64,000 nucleotides of DNA from Endomychus coccineus (GCA_958510875.1 OY294068.1:23664297-23728296); one strand, 5' to 3'. Counted from the first letter of the stretch, positions 33,136 to 45,355 are shown. The notes: a model not told the origin generated them from the letters alone. Numbers and translations are program-made.

Positions 33136-36100
33136 ATGGCCGATGTTCGGGATATCATGGAGTTGGAAAGGCCCCCAACTCCAGAAATAACGAAAGAAAT
33201 TATTCTTGGAGTAGACAAGGCAAAAAGAAGAAGTTCCAATGCACCAAAAGCACCTAAACGTCCAGAAGGGATGCATCGTGAAGTATTTGCTCTGCTGTAT
33301 AATGACACTAAAGATGCACCACCATTATTTCCCTCAGATACATGTAAGTTTAACTTACACATTTAAAAGATCAATACAAACAGTATGTTTTAGGTTATAA
33401 ACAGAAAATTGATCTAACAATGCGAAAACCCAGAAAGTGGACGTGGATTCCTTTTACTAACCCTGCAAGAACAGATGGGGCTGTGTTTTATCATTGGAGA
33501 AGACCCTCTGATGAACCTAAGGAATATCCATTTGCCAAATTCAATAAGGTACATTTAAACAAATCGTTCATTATATACATTAATGATTATTAATGATGCA
33601 GAAATTAGAAATTCCTTCATACTCTGATGTTGAATATCATCAATATTTGAAAAACGACTCGTGGACGAAAGATGAAACTGATCATTTAATGGATTTGGCA
33701 AGAAGATTTGATTTGAGGTTTATTTTGATGACTGACCGATACAATACTGAAAAATATACTAAAAGATCAGTAGAGGACTTGAAGGATCGATACTATAAAA
33801 TTGCTGGAATACTTGGCAAGGTAACATAGCTGCAATAGAGAAAGTCTAGAACTGCTTATATCAATGTTGTAAATATGAGTAGTAAAAAATTTATTTCACA
33901 TTTACAGATGAGCGGGGAGAAAAAAATTTATACATATGATGCAGACCATGAGAAAAGAAGAAAAGAACAGCTAACACGGTTGCATGAAAGAACCCCACAA
34001 CAGGTATTTATATATGAAAATTACTAATTAGTTGTTGATATGCATCACATTTATTTCAGATTGAAGAAGAACAATTTCTTTTGGGTGAATTGAAAAAAAT
34101 CGAAGCACGTAAGAAAGAACGAGAACGGAAAACTCAAGATTTACAGAAACTCATCAGTCAAGCTGATAATCAGAGTGAAACTCCCAAAAAGACGGACAAA
34201 AAATTACCTAAAAAGAAATTAGCAAATCCATCTAGACCGTCAAGGGTAGACACCACGGTATGTAGTTATTTTTATGGAACAGTAATACTCTGAACTCTCG
34301 CATTTTTGTCAGTGGGGCATTTATACCACGGTAGAAATATAGACTGGTAGCACTGTAGCTCGCTCGATCCCCCGATGGGTTCAAGGGAGCGAAACAGCTG
34401 CCTGGAACTATCAATTGCAGTGTTATTGGTCAATCTAGAGAAATCTAATTGCACTTGTCCGTGTTGCATCTTAACTTTCACTTCACAATTAGATGAAGAC
34501 AGCTTATACAAATTACGTTATACTATCCTCACGCTAAGAAATTTGGTAAACAATGGCATGAAATAATGTGCATGCGTACTTAAAGCTGCACTATACATAG
34601 GCTATCAGTCAGTACACAAGAGAAAATGTAAAGGTATTACGTTTAACGTTTAGGCTATCGGCAACAAATGAATGTAGAACTTTACTTGAGTAATTTTTTG
34701 TCTTTTCATTAGTTCTCTATATTCTGGTTCAATTCACGAGTTAACCATCAACAATTTACCATTCCTGTTAGTTCTACTTGCAACTTTTCTTGTTTTTTTT
34801 GCTATAATTCATTACTTTATACATTAATAATGATTCTTGACCCAGGTATGAATTATATATAAAAATTTTCGGGAAAGAGGTCACACTAACACATATGCTT
34901 ATTATTTTCGTCTTACGTACGTTTCGGTCTCACGACCATCATCAGAAGACGTATAACTGTATAAACGTGATTTGTATGTATGTAATACGACTAAGAACTG
35001 AACTAAAAATATAACGTTCGAGGATCCACTTTCGAACCAGATGTTGAAGATTTATGAGGTAATAGAAAAACTTGTCAGACTTTATTAGAACTATTGCTTT
35101 TGAGCATTCTACCTAAAATATACTTTTAACATTATAAAGACGCATGTAGGAATTTGAAAGGGTTTTAATTAATTAAATTGGTATAAATCTGACTCAATGA
35201 TTGAATATCTGTTCTATGATGATTTACAGACTTGGAGTCACGTTTTGTGTGAATCATTTACAGAATAGATCTTTTATAATAATTGATTTCCTTAGATAAA
35301 ATATTTAAAATGTTGTAATCGAATTGATGGTTATAATCAAAGCAGTGTTTAGCAAGGGTGGTGGAATTTCCAATTTTTTATCATTGGAAACACATATTAG
35401 GCAGTCGTCTACATACCGTTTAAAGAAAGAAAATGGGTTGAAAATCTAATGAATTTATTATGATTCGATATGTATATAGAGCTTATAAGAATATTGCTTA
35501 GCAGCGGATTCTTAATGTAGATACTTGAAACATTAATTGTGTTATAATTTCGATTGTTCGTGTTTCTGTTCGTTTCGGCGACGTGGACATTTTTAATTGA
35601 AATTAGTGCAATAAGGACGCCTTGAGGTGATACAATTAGTTTTAAGAAATCACTTTTATACAGTTATACGTCTTCTGATGATGGTCGTGAGACCGAAACG
35701 TACGTAAGACGAAAATAATAATTACTTAATACACTAAATATATGTTCTTCTAAAAGCTTACCAACACACAGTTATTATTCGACGCAGAATTATCGATTTG
35801 ATTCATACTAAAATTTGTAATGACGTAGAGATAAAGATCCAACTATACCTTTGTTTCTAATATAATATATAATAATAATAACTTTATTCATTTACATTTC
35901 ATATAAACTTGGAAGTAAGTACAATTAGCTACTTAAGAAATAGTAATTTTTTTATTACAGTTTTTAAGGAAACACTTATCAAATAAAAGATAATTTTATT
36001 CTAAACGAATTACAATCTTAAGAATGACTATTCATAATTAATATTACGTCAATAATACGTCTGATACTCTCTCATGCTAAATGCATCAACCTCCTCTTGT

Positions 36101-37423
36101 CTTCCTCGCACTTCTATATACCTTCCCAATCGCCCATGCATCGAGGGATCTCCCCGAAACAACTATGGGACTTCCCCGGACTGTCCCTAACAGTGTCGTA
36201 CTCTAACATTTTATTAGAAGAATATTGTATTCATAAATGAGTATAATTTACATTGTATGAAGTTGTAAACAAACAGAGGTTACCTCTCTGAAATACCTAA
36301 GTATTCGGATGTAATGTTAGTATATTATTATGTTTTTTTTATTTGCTTAAATTATTGTACATGTATTAATTATGGTTGTAAATTTGAATGTTATTTCATA
36401 ATTATTGGAAGAATGGACATATCAGTATCAAGTATATTATCTATGATAGACAAGTATTTTGTTAATTTGTTAATAAGTCCAAATAGATATAGAATTCAGC
36501 AATAGTCAATAACATATTTTCTGGAAAGTCAGGTTAAATACGGTAATCAAATTATTAAAACATGCCACGTATATTGTGCATATATATTTGGAAAATTGGT
36601 TTGTTTATGAATGGATATACACAAAGATTAAAAAATGGCCATTACCGATGTTAATAAAACGGCTTTTCTTGATGACTAAGTACTAGATTTTTGCATTAAA
36701 CAACGCGCCGAAAACAAATATCTTCCACATCCCTTAACTAATTTTCCCCATCATCTTCTTTCAATATAGAATTCGTTTGATGAGATGTTGAGCATTAATA
36801 TCAATTTTTTAACAGCATATTTTACAGGCCCTTGAAACAGCAGGAATAAAGTTCCCAGATTACAAGAATAGCGGCGTATCTCTTCGATCGCAACGTATGA
36901 AATTACCTGCCAATGTTGGACAGAAAAAATCCAAAGGCATAGAGCAGATGCTGCAAGATATGAGTTTAGGTACCAATTATTATTTTCAATACCTATTTTC
37001 TTATCTCAACTAACTAATAGTAGTTTTGTTAAGGTTTTGATTACTTATTATTTATTTTCATCTTCAACTGATTTGGGTATTTATAATCACGATTTCTTTT
37101 GCAGAATTAAATCCAACACCCAATGAAGACAGTTGTTTACATTTCAATGAACTGAGAAGTGACATGGTTCTCTTGATGGAATTGAAATCTGCTCTTGCCA
37201 CTTGTGAATTTGAGCTGCAATCTTTAAGGCATCAGTATGAGGCATTGAATCCCGGAAAAGTGAGAAATTTGTATCTGATAGAAATATTATAATATTTATT
37301 ATTAATTTCTAGACATTAACCATCCCACTACAATTATTGTCAATTGGAGAAACAGATAATAAGCAACTAAGTGCAGCCGAGATTATCGACGTTGTTGGTT
37401 CACCTGGAACGCCTAATACTTGA
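33136..37423 (+). CDS. DMAP1: DNMT1-associated protein 1 (DMAP1)
   Basis: Eight exons (33136..33343, 33394..33548, 33602..33820, 33908..34003, 34060..34257, 36828..36969, 37105..37259, 37313..37423), GT-AG and in phase throughout, give 427 aa. MADVRDIMELERP opens it; RKWTWIPFTNPARTDGA and FYHWRRP lie near 90-110; SWTKDETDHLMDLARRFDLR (from about 141) is the SANT/Myb-like domain; EARKKERERKTQDLQKLI is the basic coiled coil; FPDYKNSGVSLRSQRMKLP and ELRSDMVLLMELK belong to the conserved C-terminal domain, ending IDVVGSPGTPNT. DMAP1 is a nuclear subunit of the Tip60/NuA4 and SRCAP-type complexes that acetylate or exchange H2A variants. AATAAA follows the stop at 37441. The fifth intron (2.57 kb) holds a Penelope-like element; the others are short. 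Confidence 0.97.
34909..34951 (-). ncRNA. Hammerhead ribozyme motif, Penelope terminus
   Basis: On the minus strand the order is CGTCTT, core CTGATGA, helix II GGTC-GTGA-GACC, core GAAAC, loop GTAC, GT, A (cleavage position), AGACG. This is a type I hammerhead with the 2-bp stem III usual in Penelope-like elements. An unpaired T lies before GGTC, and stem I needs a one-base bulge, so activity is not certain. Confidence 0.7.
35669..35711 (+). ncRNA. Hammerhead ribozyme motif, opposite Penelope terminus
   Basis: Identical in all core positions to the motif at 34909-34951, on the opposite strand: CTGATGA, GGTC-GTGA-GACC, GAAAC, GTAC loop, GTA, AGACG. Confidence 0.7.
35731..36827. other. Rest of DMAP1 intron 5
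   Basis: Starts with (ATA)n and TTTATTCATTTAC-type sequence near 35860-35905, which looks like the 3' tail of a minus-strand LINE, followed by a less AT-rich patch at 36060-36200. No coding exon was recognised. The intron's left part (34280-34640) also holds unassigned, possibly repetitive sequence. Confidence 0.35.
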
Positions 37424-40064
37424 TATAATTTTGTAGTTAAAATAAATTATTGATTAAATGATTGTAATAAAATGTTGTTTTATTATCAGAAAATACGTCA
37501 GTTTTATATTTGGAAAATACAATCAATGAATAAAATGTTTATTTTTATTGATTGTTAGCCGATCGCAAGTTTGGAACCTGACATCACAATGGACGTCCAC
37601 TATATGAGCCACAGCGAGCGAGAAAAAGAAACATAAACGTTATAAATTGTCACGACCCCTTAACCCCCTGTTCCTCGCGTGACGTCTTTCGCCCCTGAAT
37701 TTCTTTTCTTGCGTAACTTTCGAAACGAGGTAGCTAGGGACTTCTAGGCCCATGTACCTTCCGCATTTTTGCGAATGATTGGTCAGAGTCCAAAGCGATC
37801 TACATCAGTTGATGCATATATTGTGACGTATCTTGCTACTTTTTGGCGATTATTACTTACGACGGCTTCAAGTCTACCAGATCTGAATTCGATTGACTTT
37901 TATGTTGATTTTCCGGGCACCAGATTTTTGTCAAGGTTTACTCCTCGTGAAGGGCTGCTGCTAGGGCCCTTACCACAAAGCGTATTACTGTGCTATCTAT
38001 GAATAGCCTTGTCCCAGGGTAGTCTCAGTGAAGGAAGGTACCAGAGGGGTCAATAGGCCAGGCTTGCAATTAATACTTGGTTACTTCTTGACTACTTAAA
38101 TGCTGTTGCAGAAAGTCATTTCAGACAAACACGGAATTTCCAATAATAATTGTATTTATAGCTTGAACATAGGTAAATATTTGACTGTATAATAATAATT
38201 TAACCCGACCCGGGGGAAGCACAAGGAAGCTCAGAAACAATAATTGCTAAGAAAGCGGTCCAAACAGGCTATTTTCCTTATTATAGCCTTGCCAACAAAT
38301 AGTCATGCGAGTATTATTAAAACGGCTATTCATGCACTAATCAGAGCAAGTGAAAGCAGGTCTTGAGTTGTAATGGAACCTCTGCAATACCCTCATTCCG
38401 CCCGCGCAATATCAGTAATTATTAGGGCACTTTTAATAATGGTGAATACTGAGATTCATTTATCCTGCACTTCTTTCAGGTTAGTACGCGTAATTTCTCG
38501 GTAACGGTCTCACCGGTAATTGTACGACAGTGCCAGACACTTATATACTACTCACACATAACTTTGGCAATTATAACTCTTACTTCCGGGTAGAACATAG
38601 CGTGTAGACCCTGGCGGAGGACTATCTACGACACACCCTTATTTCCGGGTAGAACACAGTGTATATTGATATGTCGTGATTCCCTTTCACTCTAATCATG
38701 CATACCCTCTGACAATACAATTACTTAACAAATTCAATTTTTACGTTTATCGGTACAGAAAACAATTTATTATATCGCGACGTTATGGAAATCTGTACAG
38801 GATAAACTTATCAGGTACAATACAATAATTACAATTACTAATTAAACAATATTTGATATTAACTCAAATAGCAAAATCACTATTTACCTAACACTTCAAA
38901 GGTACTTGGTGGTGCACTTACTTTTTGGTCTCGGCTGTCTAAATGGTTAACTCACACTTTAATTGCTTGCTCACTATGTTCGTGAGAATTCTAATAATGA
39001 TCCTCAACGCTTGCGAGGAGAGTTCTTTTATACCAATCGAGATGCTGGTCAAGTCACCTACACCAGTTCCAGCAGAGCCCTATTTTGCTCATTTCGCGCT
39101 CATGATGGTCCACCAGTTCCTCGATTTTATGGCGTGGTTTTTATGGCTAGATCTGTTTCGTTATCTTTTGTTCATACGAAAAATTCACGTTTCTGAATGA
39201 AATCAAAATATTCGCGACTTATGAATGGTACTATCTATCTGCCTATACAACAATATAATTATTCGGAATTATCAATTCGAAATATTAATATAAACGAAAT
39301 ATGTAATCTATGAGTAGATGCTCAACAGTTAAGAGTTATAGTTATTGTTTCATCGAGTCTCTGACGGAAGATTCGCGGAAACGCAAGAAAAGTACTAAGT
39401 TTGTGAAAGGAAGAGGAATCGCATGACTCGATACAGTGTGTGGAGCACTTGAAACATACAAAGAACATTCGTAGCATTTGCTCTACAAGCATGTATTGAA
39501 CCAATATCTCTATTTTGCCCTTTTTCCCTCAACAAAATTAAACTGACCCCATGCAAGAGCATATTTCTATGGATATTGATATTAATTTGCATTTCTTTGG
39601 TTGGGGTATCGTTTTAAAATCATGTCGATTGGTCTACAAATTTGTAAATTTATCAGATGATTTCCTTATTGAACTATCTAGTATTAAACATGTTTTTGGA
39701 ATAGAAACTGGTTTGATTCCAAGACTATTAATGATAAACTACATCCCATGATTAATTCGAGTTGTACTTTATTGCATACTTAATAGGAAATACAGATTTA
39801 TACAAATTGTAATAAATTATAATCAAACATTTCGGAATTTTACAGTTGCATATTTTCACGCATATGCAAACTGTTTCTAAAAAGTCAATTGCCCAGGTTT
39901 CATGTAAATTTCAATTATGAGAATGAACTCTATAGAGCAATTGGCATTTTAATATCTTATCTTATTATTTAAGACTAAGAAACTTAACTTACAACAAATA
40001 GGAGTAAAATAAAATATTTTATCGGCAAAATAACAGTGGAAGAGTTTTACACAGTAAACAAGGT
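37424..40064. other. Intergenic, convergent genes, unassigned repeats
   Basis: Lies between the 3' ends of DMAP1 and DDA1. Bases 37560-38700 are GC-richer than the genes around them; a short direct repeat TTCCGGGTAGAACA occurs at about 38585 and 38643. Two overlapping open frames at 38943-39200 show no family. Probably old transposon DNA, superfamily not recognised. Confidence 0.4.
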
Positions 40065-40085
40065 TTTATTTTGATATGGCCTGAT

Positions 40086-40823
40086 TTAATCCAATCTTGG
40101 CCTTTTCCTAGAAGGTTCTTCCGATTCTGAAACTTGATCTCGTTTGAGTACTGATGTCTGAAATGTAAAATGAATTAATTCAATGTTATAGTCAATCACA
40201 ACACTTAGCTATGTTCATAGATTTATAGAAAGGATATAGGTAACCCTTGATTTGTTGACCCATATTTTACTTCCACTAATTTGAATTAATGACAATCCAA
40301 TACACACCATTATAGTAGTTGGGATCAAATTTGTTTGAGATTGTATTAGTTTAATCATTGACCAGAAAGGTTTCAGCCTTATTTAATGACCATATTACCA
40401 ATAAGAATTATTTGAGAATTTACTAACCCTGGTTGAAGGAAAAAGTAACCTTTTAAAATACAGAGAATGGTCACAATAAATGAGGAGGATTTACTTATCA
40501 CTACAGCATAATTTTTACCTTTTTATCCCAATGTTGCTGCATATATTTCAGTAATATTGTGGTTTTCTCTGTAATAACTGAAAGAAGAATGGTTATAAAT
40601 AAAGTAAGTCATATTTATTCCATCTTACTTTGTGATGAAGGATAATCTTTTGTTGGAATATACACAGAGGGCCTCTTAAGGGGTGATCTATTATTATTAT
40701 CTACGTGAAATTTTGTAAAGTTATGCTCATTGTATGATGGTAATCCCTTTAAAAATTCTGCTACAGACTGAAAATTAATTCGTGTGAATATATTAAATGA
40801 ATAAAGTCGACGAAACTAACCAT
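40086..40823 (-). CDS. DDA1: DET1- and DDB1-associated protein 1 (DDA1)
   Basis: Four coding exons: 40821..40823 (the ATG alone, followed at once by a GTTAGT donor), 40629..40767, 40519..40577 and 40086..40157, in phase, 90 aa. The sequence begins M, then SVAEFLKGLPSYNEHNFTKF, RPSVYIPTKDYPSSQ, IITEKTTILLKY and MQQHWDKK, which is the complete DDA1 core; the tail EEPSRKRPRLD is a basic end as in other animals, somewhat shorter than the human 102-aa protein. DDA1 is a small subunit of DDB1-CUL4 (CRL4) ubiquitin ligases with DET1, working in the nucleus. AATAAA lies at 40065-40070, about 16 nt past the stop. Its start codon was missed by simple frame scanning because exon 1 contributes one codon. 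Confidence 0.96.
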
Positions 40824-41339
40824 TATGAGATATTAATTAGAATCAATATTTGTCACGCTTTTTCATGTAATTACCAAATATAAGAATACGTATGGGTCCA
40901 AGTAGAGTTGGACGATTTGGCTGGCGACGTGATTTATAAAATGCTGGTCGCAAACTTGAAACAATTCATGACATTGACACGTCTTGATCTCTGTGGCGAA
41001 AAAATTAAATCTTTAATTTACTTACAAGTAGTTCGAATCAACTACCAGTCTATGTCTGTTCGACTCACTGAACTCTATTAGGTCAGTGGTCATATTGCGA
41101 ACAGTAGTAAACTAAGGCACTGAGCTCTATATCAACGATTTCTATGAAGCATAAGACAACTATAATATAAAGCTGCGATTGCCGTTCTGTGGTGCTTCAA
41201 GAAAGGTAAGTATCCTGGAGTAAATATTTAGAAATATTTATTATGGGAATCGTCTCTTATATACTTCACTTTGTTATATATGAGCCACATATGTAATACT
41301 CCTACATGATATGAGCCAGCTTCCAATACCAACGGCCAA
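40824..41339. promoter_or_regulatory. DDA1 upstream region
   Basis: Directly upstream of the minus-strand DDA1 start; must contain its 5' UTR and, by position, its promoter. GC rises near 40900-40990. No specific box was identified. Confidence 0.4.
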
Positions 41340-41660
41340 TTCTTTACGAGCGGCACTCCCCATCCGAGTGTACATGCACTTTAATGTGTTCAAGGGCAAG
41401 GAAAATCAAATGTGTACAAAGGGAGAAACATCAAACATTTTAGAATAATAAAAAAAACTGACTTTGCCTCACAGAGTTCTTCGAAAACGGGAAGCAAAAT
41501 CCATAGCCAGGATCGTAACCAGCTCGGCCAGAACCGAAGATCTAAATTGGATATTGAATTCGGTATATCAACAGTCAATTCGCTCGCCGCTATGAGCATA
41601 GTATTAACTGCAGGGGTGGGAGGTGCCACACTTACCGAATAGGCAATCATAATTCTTTAA
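41340..41660. repeat. Dispersed repeat copy
   Basis: Shares GGCAAGGAAAATCAAATGTG, ATTGAATTCGGTATATCAAC and AGTATTAACTGCAGGGGTGG with 17130-17460 (diverged, same order) and partly with 2500-2660. The open frames here are by-products of the repeat. Confidence 0.7.
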
Positions 41661-41671
41661 TTAGTTTTGAG

Positions 41672-42198
41672 CACGGTCGTACATACAGGTCTGGCGGCTC
41701 GTATGTTCGAGATGAGTCTCTTACGCTTCGCCAAACTCGTAGTACCTCGCTCAGCCACTAGCTAGCGCTTGGGTCTATAAAACGATTTCTTTCCGGAATC
41801 GCAAGCAATGTTACTAAGTATTCTGATTTGAGAGAGGAATAGAGCTGTTACTCTTAAAAATAACTTCCCCATTTTCGTTATACATGACGCACACAAAAGA
41901 CGTCGTTAAAACGATTTCTATCCGGAATCGCAAGCATCCACTTTTAACGCATTTCCGCATCTTTCGGCACTTTAAAAACACAAGTCTCTTGCTTTACACT
42001 TTTGTACCCCGTTTTGCATTTCGGCACAATGCACGGTTTCGTAATTTGTTTTTAAAAACGCAGGTATTCCTTGTGTTTACAAGTCAATTGTCAGAGAATA
42101 TTCCTACGTGACGACTTTTGGTACTACGCGACAGTCGACGATTAGCGGACTTACTTCTCACATAGGAAACAGTCCCGAGTTTCCAGACCTGTATGTAG
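41672..42198 (-). mobile_element. P-like element, second copy, 527 bp, right tip trimmed
   Basis: GTTTTGAG is duplicated exactly at 41664-41671 and 42199-42206. The left end CACGGTCGTACATACAGGTC matches the element at 31587; the right end stops at CCTGTATGTAG, lacking the outer CGACCGTG. The THAP fragment is inverted (minus strand, about 41870-42050). A 20-base block (ACGATTTCTATCCGGAATCG-like) is repeated at about 41782 and 41910. Confidence 0.85.
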
Positions 42199-42329
42199 GT
42201 TTTGAGAGAGCCAATACACGAGCCTATTTTGATCCTTAGACAATTGTCGTATCATAGAAAGGAACATAGATCCAAGGAAAGAAGTCTACCACATGTCAGT
42301 GGGCAGTATTCACGATATTCTCTAGGCTA

Positions 42330-42600
42330 CTTTCTTATCCCCTCACACATATCGTTAATATAATGCTCCTAGCGGCGAGGGAATTAACTGTGGATATATT
42401 GACTTTAAGGTCGAACGTCTATCGGTGGTTGTTACATTGTTGAGATATCGCTTATGAATTTTGTTTCCCGATTTCGAACAAATGTATTATTAAAGTGCAT
42501 GTAAATGATTGATGTTCCTTTTTTGTATATACATTTGATTTTCCTTGCCCTTGAAAACATGTATTATTGAAGTGCATGTACACTGGGATGGGGCGACTTC
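42330..42600. repeat. Dispersed repeat fragments, inverted
   Basis: AATGCTCCTAGCGGCGAGGG, then AATTAACTG, matches 2578-2612; ACATTTGATTTTCCTTGCCC at about 42530 is the inverse of the block in 41340-41660; AAAGTGCATGTA recurs at 42495 and 42570. Confidence 0.6.
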
Positions 42601-43044
42601 GATGTTAATTAAAAACGCCCTAGAAGCGAGCTTAATGAGTTTGCTAGTTATCGAGCGAAAGTAGCATTCTGTCGGTTATAATGAATGGATATACAACCTT
42701 CATATTTCTAAAGTAATTGTATGAAAACATAAACAATCCATTGTTATGTTTACTAAATTGGACTAGAGCTTTTTACATGTGTCTTTGATAATGGCTGCAT
42801 TGCAGTCGAAAAGTTCTTTAGATAAGTTTATTCAAGGGGAAAAGGTTAATAGTGTAAAGTAAATTATGATAATGACGTAACGTTGTTAGTCTGTATATCA
42901 GATTGGAGAAATATCCAAAACAACAGTACTTAATAAGAAAAAAGTAGTACCATGTAGATATAATTTTCATTGAAGCGAAGTGTCCGATTGAAAAAAAAAT
43001 TTGCATATTGATAGTGTGGACCTAAGCGAAATATTGAAGAAACA

Positions 43045-43390
43045 GTTTGTATGCAAGACGTGTTGCCTAAGTTATTTACGAATCTGACTTACAGAAAGAG
43101 TCTTACAAATTTTAATCTTCACAAAACGCTTGAACGTGGAGAAAATATGAACTTTATTGTTTTGGGGTCAGGTGGCCCTTGTAGGGCCGTTCCTAGCGGG
43201 TGTGAGGCACGTGCACTCGCACGGGGTGGTAATAATAGGTTTAAGAATATTTCTCACATTACTTGTGATAGTGGTCTCTGGGCAAAGAACTTTTAGTAAA
43301 TTAAAACTAATTAAACATTCCCACATGTCCGAAGAAAGATTGACAAACCTTGCCACTATTTCAATTGAACATGATATTCGTCAAAACTGA
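43045..43390 (+). mobile_element. hAT transposase C-terminal fragment
   Basis: At 43280-43390 a frame reads RTFSKLKLIKHSHMSEERLT, then NLATISIEHDI and a stop: the hAT dimerisation domain found in ZMYM/TTF-type transposase relatives. The stretch before it (43150-43210) has an odd GC-rich patch and a frameshift. No ends identified. Confidence 0.75.
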
Positions 43391-43554
43391 GACATTTCAA
43401 ATATAATTTTTGCGATTTTGCATCTTAGAAATCTCGAAAAGTTTTACTTTACTTTTAGTTTCAATATTTTTCTATGTATATTATTATAACCTGTTAGCGG
43501 ATGGCAAAGTATTTATTGAATTATGTGATTTTTTTAATTGAGTTTATTTTTAAT

Positions 43555-45080
43555 TAAGGTAACTTTTTGTATCCTGCAAAAAGTCTATGGGGCCAGACGG
43601 AATTTCACCTGTCGTTCTCAAGGAATGTGCGCCTGAATTGACACCAGTTTTCTGCAGGCACTTTACCCTTTCATACAAACTTGGTGTGTTTCCTCCACCC
43701 TTGGAAGACAGCTAAAGTCCAACCAATTCCAAAAAAATGGAAAAACCCTTTCTAATAATTAAAGACCCATTGCTGTATTATCTGTGATCTTTACAGTGAT
43801 GGAGAAAGCAATCAACATCGAGCTCATCAAATACCTAGAGAGCTACAAAATTCATAATCACCGGCAATATGGCTTTCGTCAGCAGAGATCAACAGGAGAC
43901 CTGCTTGCAGAAATCTATTGAAAAATATGGGTAATCTCTAGCTGTATCATTGGATACCTCCAAAGCATTTGACCAAGTCTGGCACCAAAGCTTTCTTGGG
44001 AAACTTCCGTCATATGGTTTGCCGCCTCAACTTTGTCGCTTACTATCGAGTTTTTCTCAGATAGATCACTCCATGTGGGTTTAAAGGAGTATGCTCCGAT
44101 ACAATGGATATCAATGCTGGTGTTCCACAGGGATCTATCTTGGCACCAACTTTGTTTCTCCTCCATATAAACGATCTACTGAAAGTGACCACCTGTCCCG
44201 TTCACAGCTTTGCAGATGATGGTAGACTCCATATCACTTTCTCATCTAGAGCCCCTATACGATCAGGTTGACGCAATAAATGGAGATCTGGCAAAGATTT
44301 TGAAATGGGGATCTGATATCTAGTAGAGTTTAATGCAACCAAAGCTCGAGCTTGCGTCTTTTCCAGGAAGGAGGATCCCAGAATCCGTAATACGATATGA
44401 TGATGTCAGGTACAACTATTCCTATGAAGTCTTCCATAACAATGCTCGAGATCACCACCAACATTACTCTCTTATGGGATGATCGTGTGAGGTCCATTGC
44501 GGAAACCACTGCACAAAAACTTGGTTTTCTGTTCCGTACCAAGAGATACTTCACATCCCAGCGGCTCTTCATAATCTACAAAGCACAGATTCGACCTGTC
44601 CTGGAGTACTCTTCATATGTTGAGTTCGGTTATCAAACATACGTTGAAGCTCTTGGATTCTATCCAGAAGAGAGCTATTCGTTTGATTGATGATGTCACA
44701 CGTAGAAAGGTGGGAGATATCTCCTTTTTCTATAGATATTTCCATGATGAGTGTTCATCAGAAATTTTGTCTGCTGTTCCACCAAGAGAGATTCCAGATA
44801 GGTTGACTAGACGAGCTCAAACTAGTCACCCCTTCATTGTCAAGCTCAAGACCAGCCGAACTTTTTCCTACCAGGCTTCATTTTTTTATCGAACAGCGAA
44901 GTTGTGGAACTCTTCACCTAGTAAGGTCTTTTCCTATGCCTATAACCTCCAAACCTTCAAGAAAAATACTAATGCCTATCTCTTTTCCCTACATTCCACA
45001 GCTGGCTCACACCATGTTCTTCGAACATAATAAGTTTCCCTCTCGTGTAGTCAAGGTATATAAAAAAAGTGTGTGTTAAA
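43555..45080 (+). mobile_element. LINE (Jockey/CR1-like) reverse transcriptase, dead
   Basis: Plus-strand pieces in shifting frames: KSMGPDGISPVVLKECAPEL, VFPPPWK-like text and VQPIPKK (RT finger), MEKAINIELIKYLES then YGFRQQRSTGDLL, LDTSKAFDQVWH (motif A), INAGVPQGSILAPTLFLLHI then NDLL (motif B), and HSFADDG (the active-site DD) near 44200-44222. Then KAQIRPVLEYSSYV, LLDSIQKRAIRLIDDV and the tail FFYRTAKLWNSSPSKVFSY. Several frameshifts and stops. It ends near 45080 and abuts a Penelope terminus. Confidence 0.9.
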
Positions 45081-45169
45081 ATAAATTCTAACTAAATAAT
45101 ATCAAGGGTGTTTTTTAACGCAATTAAATGGTTATCTATCTAAATACAATTTTGAAAGACCTATTTATT

Positions 45170-45345
45170 ACACTCGCGCTTTGTTTGACTAGTTTTCAAA
45201 CGTCTTTCGATGATGATCGTGAGACCGAAACGTACGTAAAGACGAAAATATAATATATATAAGTGTTAATGTGACCTATTTCTCAAGAAATTACTTACAA
45301 TTCATAGCTGGGTCAAGAATCAATATTATATTAATTTAGCAGCTA
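45170..45345 (+). mobile_element. Penelope terminal fragment with decayed hammerhead
   Basis: 45201-45244 matches the hammerhead motifs of DMAP1 intron 5, but the core reads TCGATGA in place of CTGATGA and helix II has one mismatch. It is followed by AAATATAATATATATAAGTG, TGTGACCTATTTCTCAAG and AGCTGGGTCAAGAATC, the shared outer sequence of this family. Confidence 0.7.
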
Positions 45346-45355
45346 ATGATAAATG

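Larger units (their letters stand above)
34835..35730 (-). mobile_element. Penelope-like retroelement remnant with inverted termini
   Basis: The body lies on the minus strand. Codons at 35404-35415 give YVDD, the reverse-transcriptase active site, in the context FFKRYVDDCLICVSNDKKLE. Further along the same strand frames read HQFDYN, EINYYKRSI and HRTDIQSLSQIYTNLIN, typical of the end of Penelope polyproteins before or in the GIY-YIG nuclease. Frameshifts abound. Each end carries a hammerhead-like motif, in opposite orientations (34909-34951 minus, 35669-35711 plus), and TATATATAAAAATTTTCGGG-type sequence outside. It lies in DMAP1 intron 5. Confidence 0.82.

Noticed and set aside
38943..39200. 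Overlapping 85- and 77-codon frames
   Set aside because: No family motif, no splice context, and two frames open over the same bases in repeat-like DNA; not supported as a gene.
43915..44690. Minus- and plus-strand frames of 80-97 codons
   Set aside because: They are shadows or broken pieces of the plus-strand LINE reverse transcriptase (motifs A, B and the FADD box).
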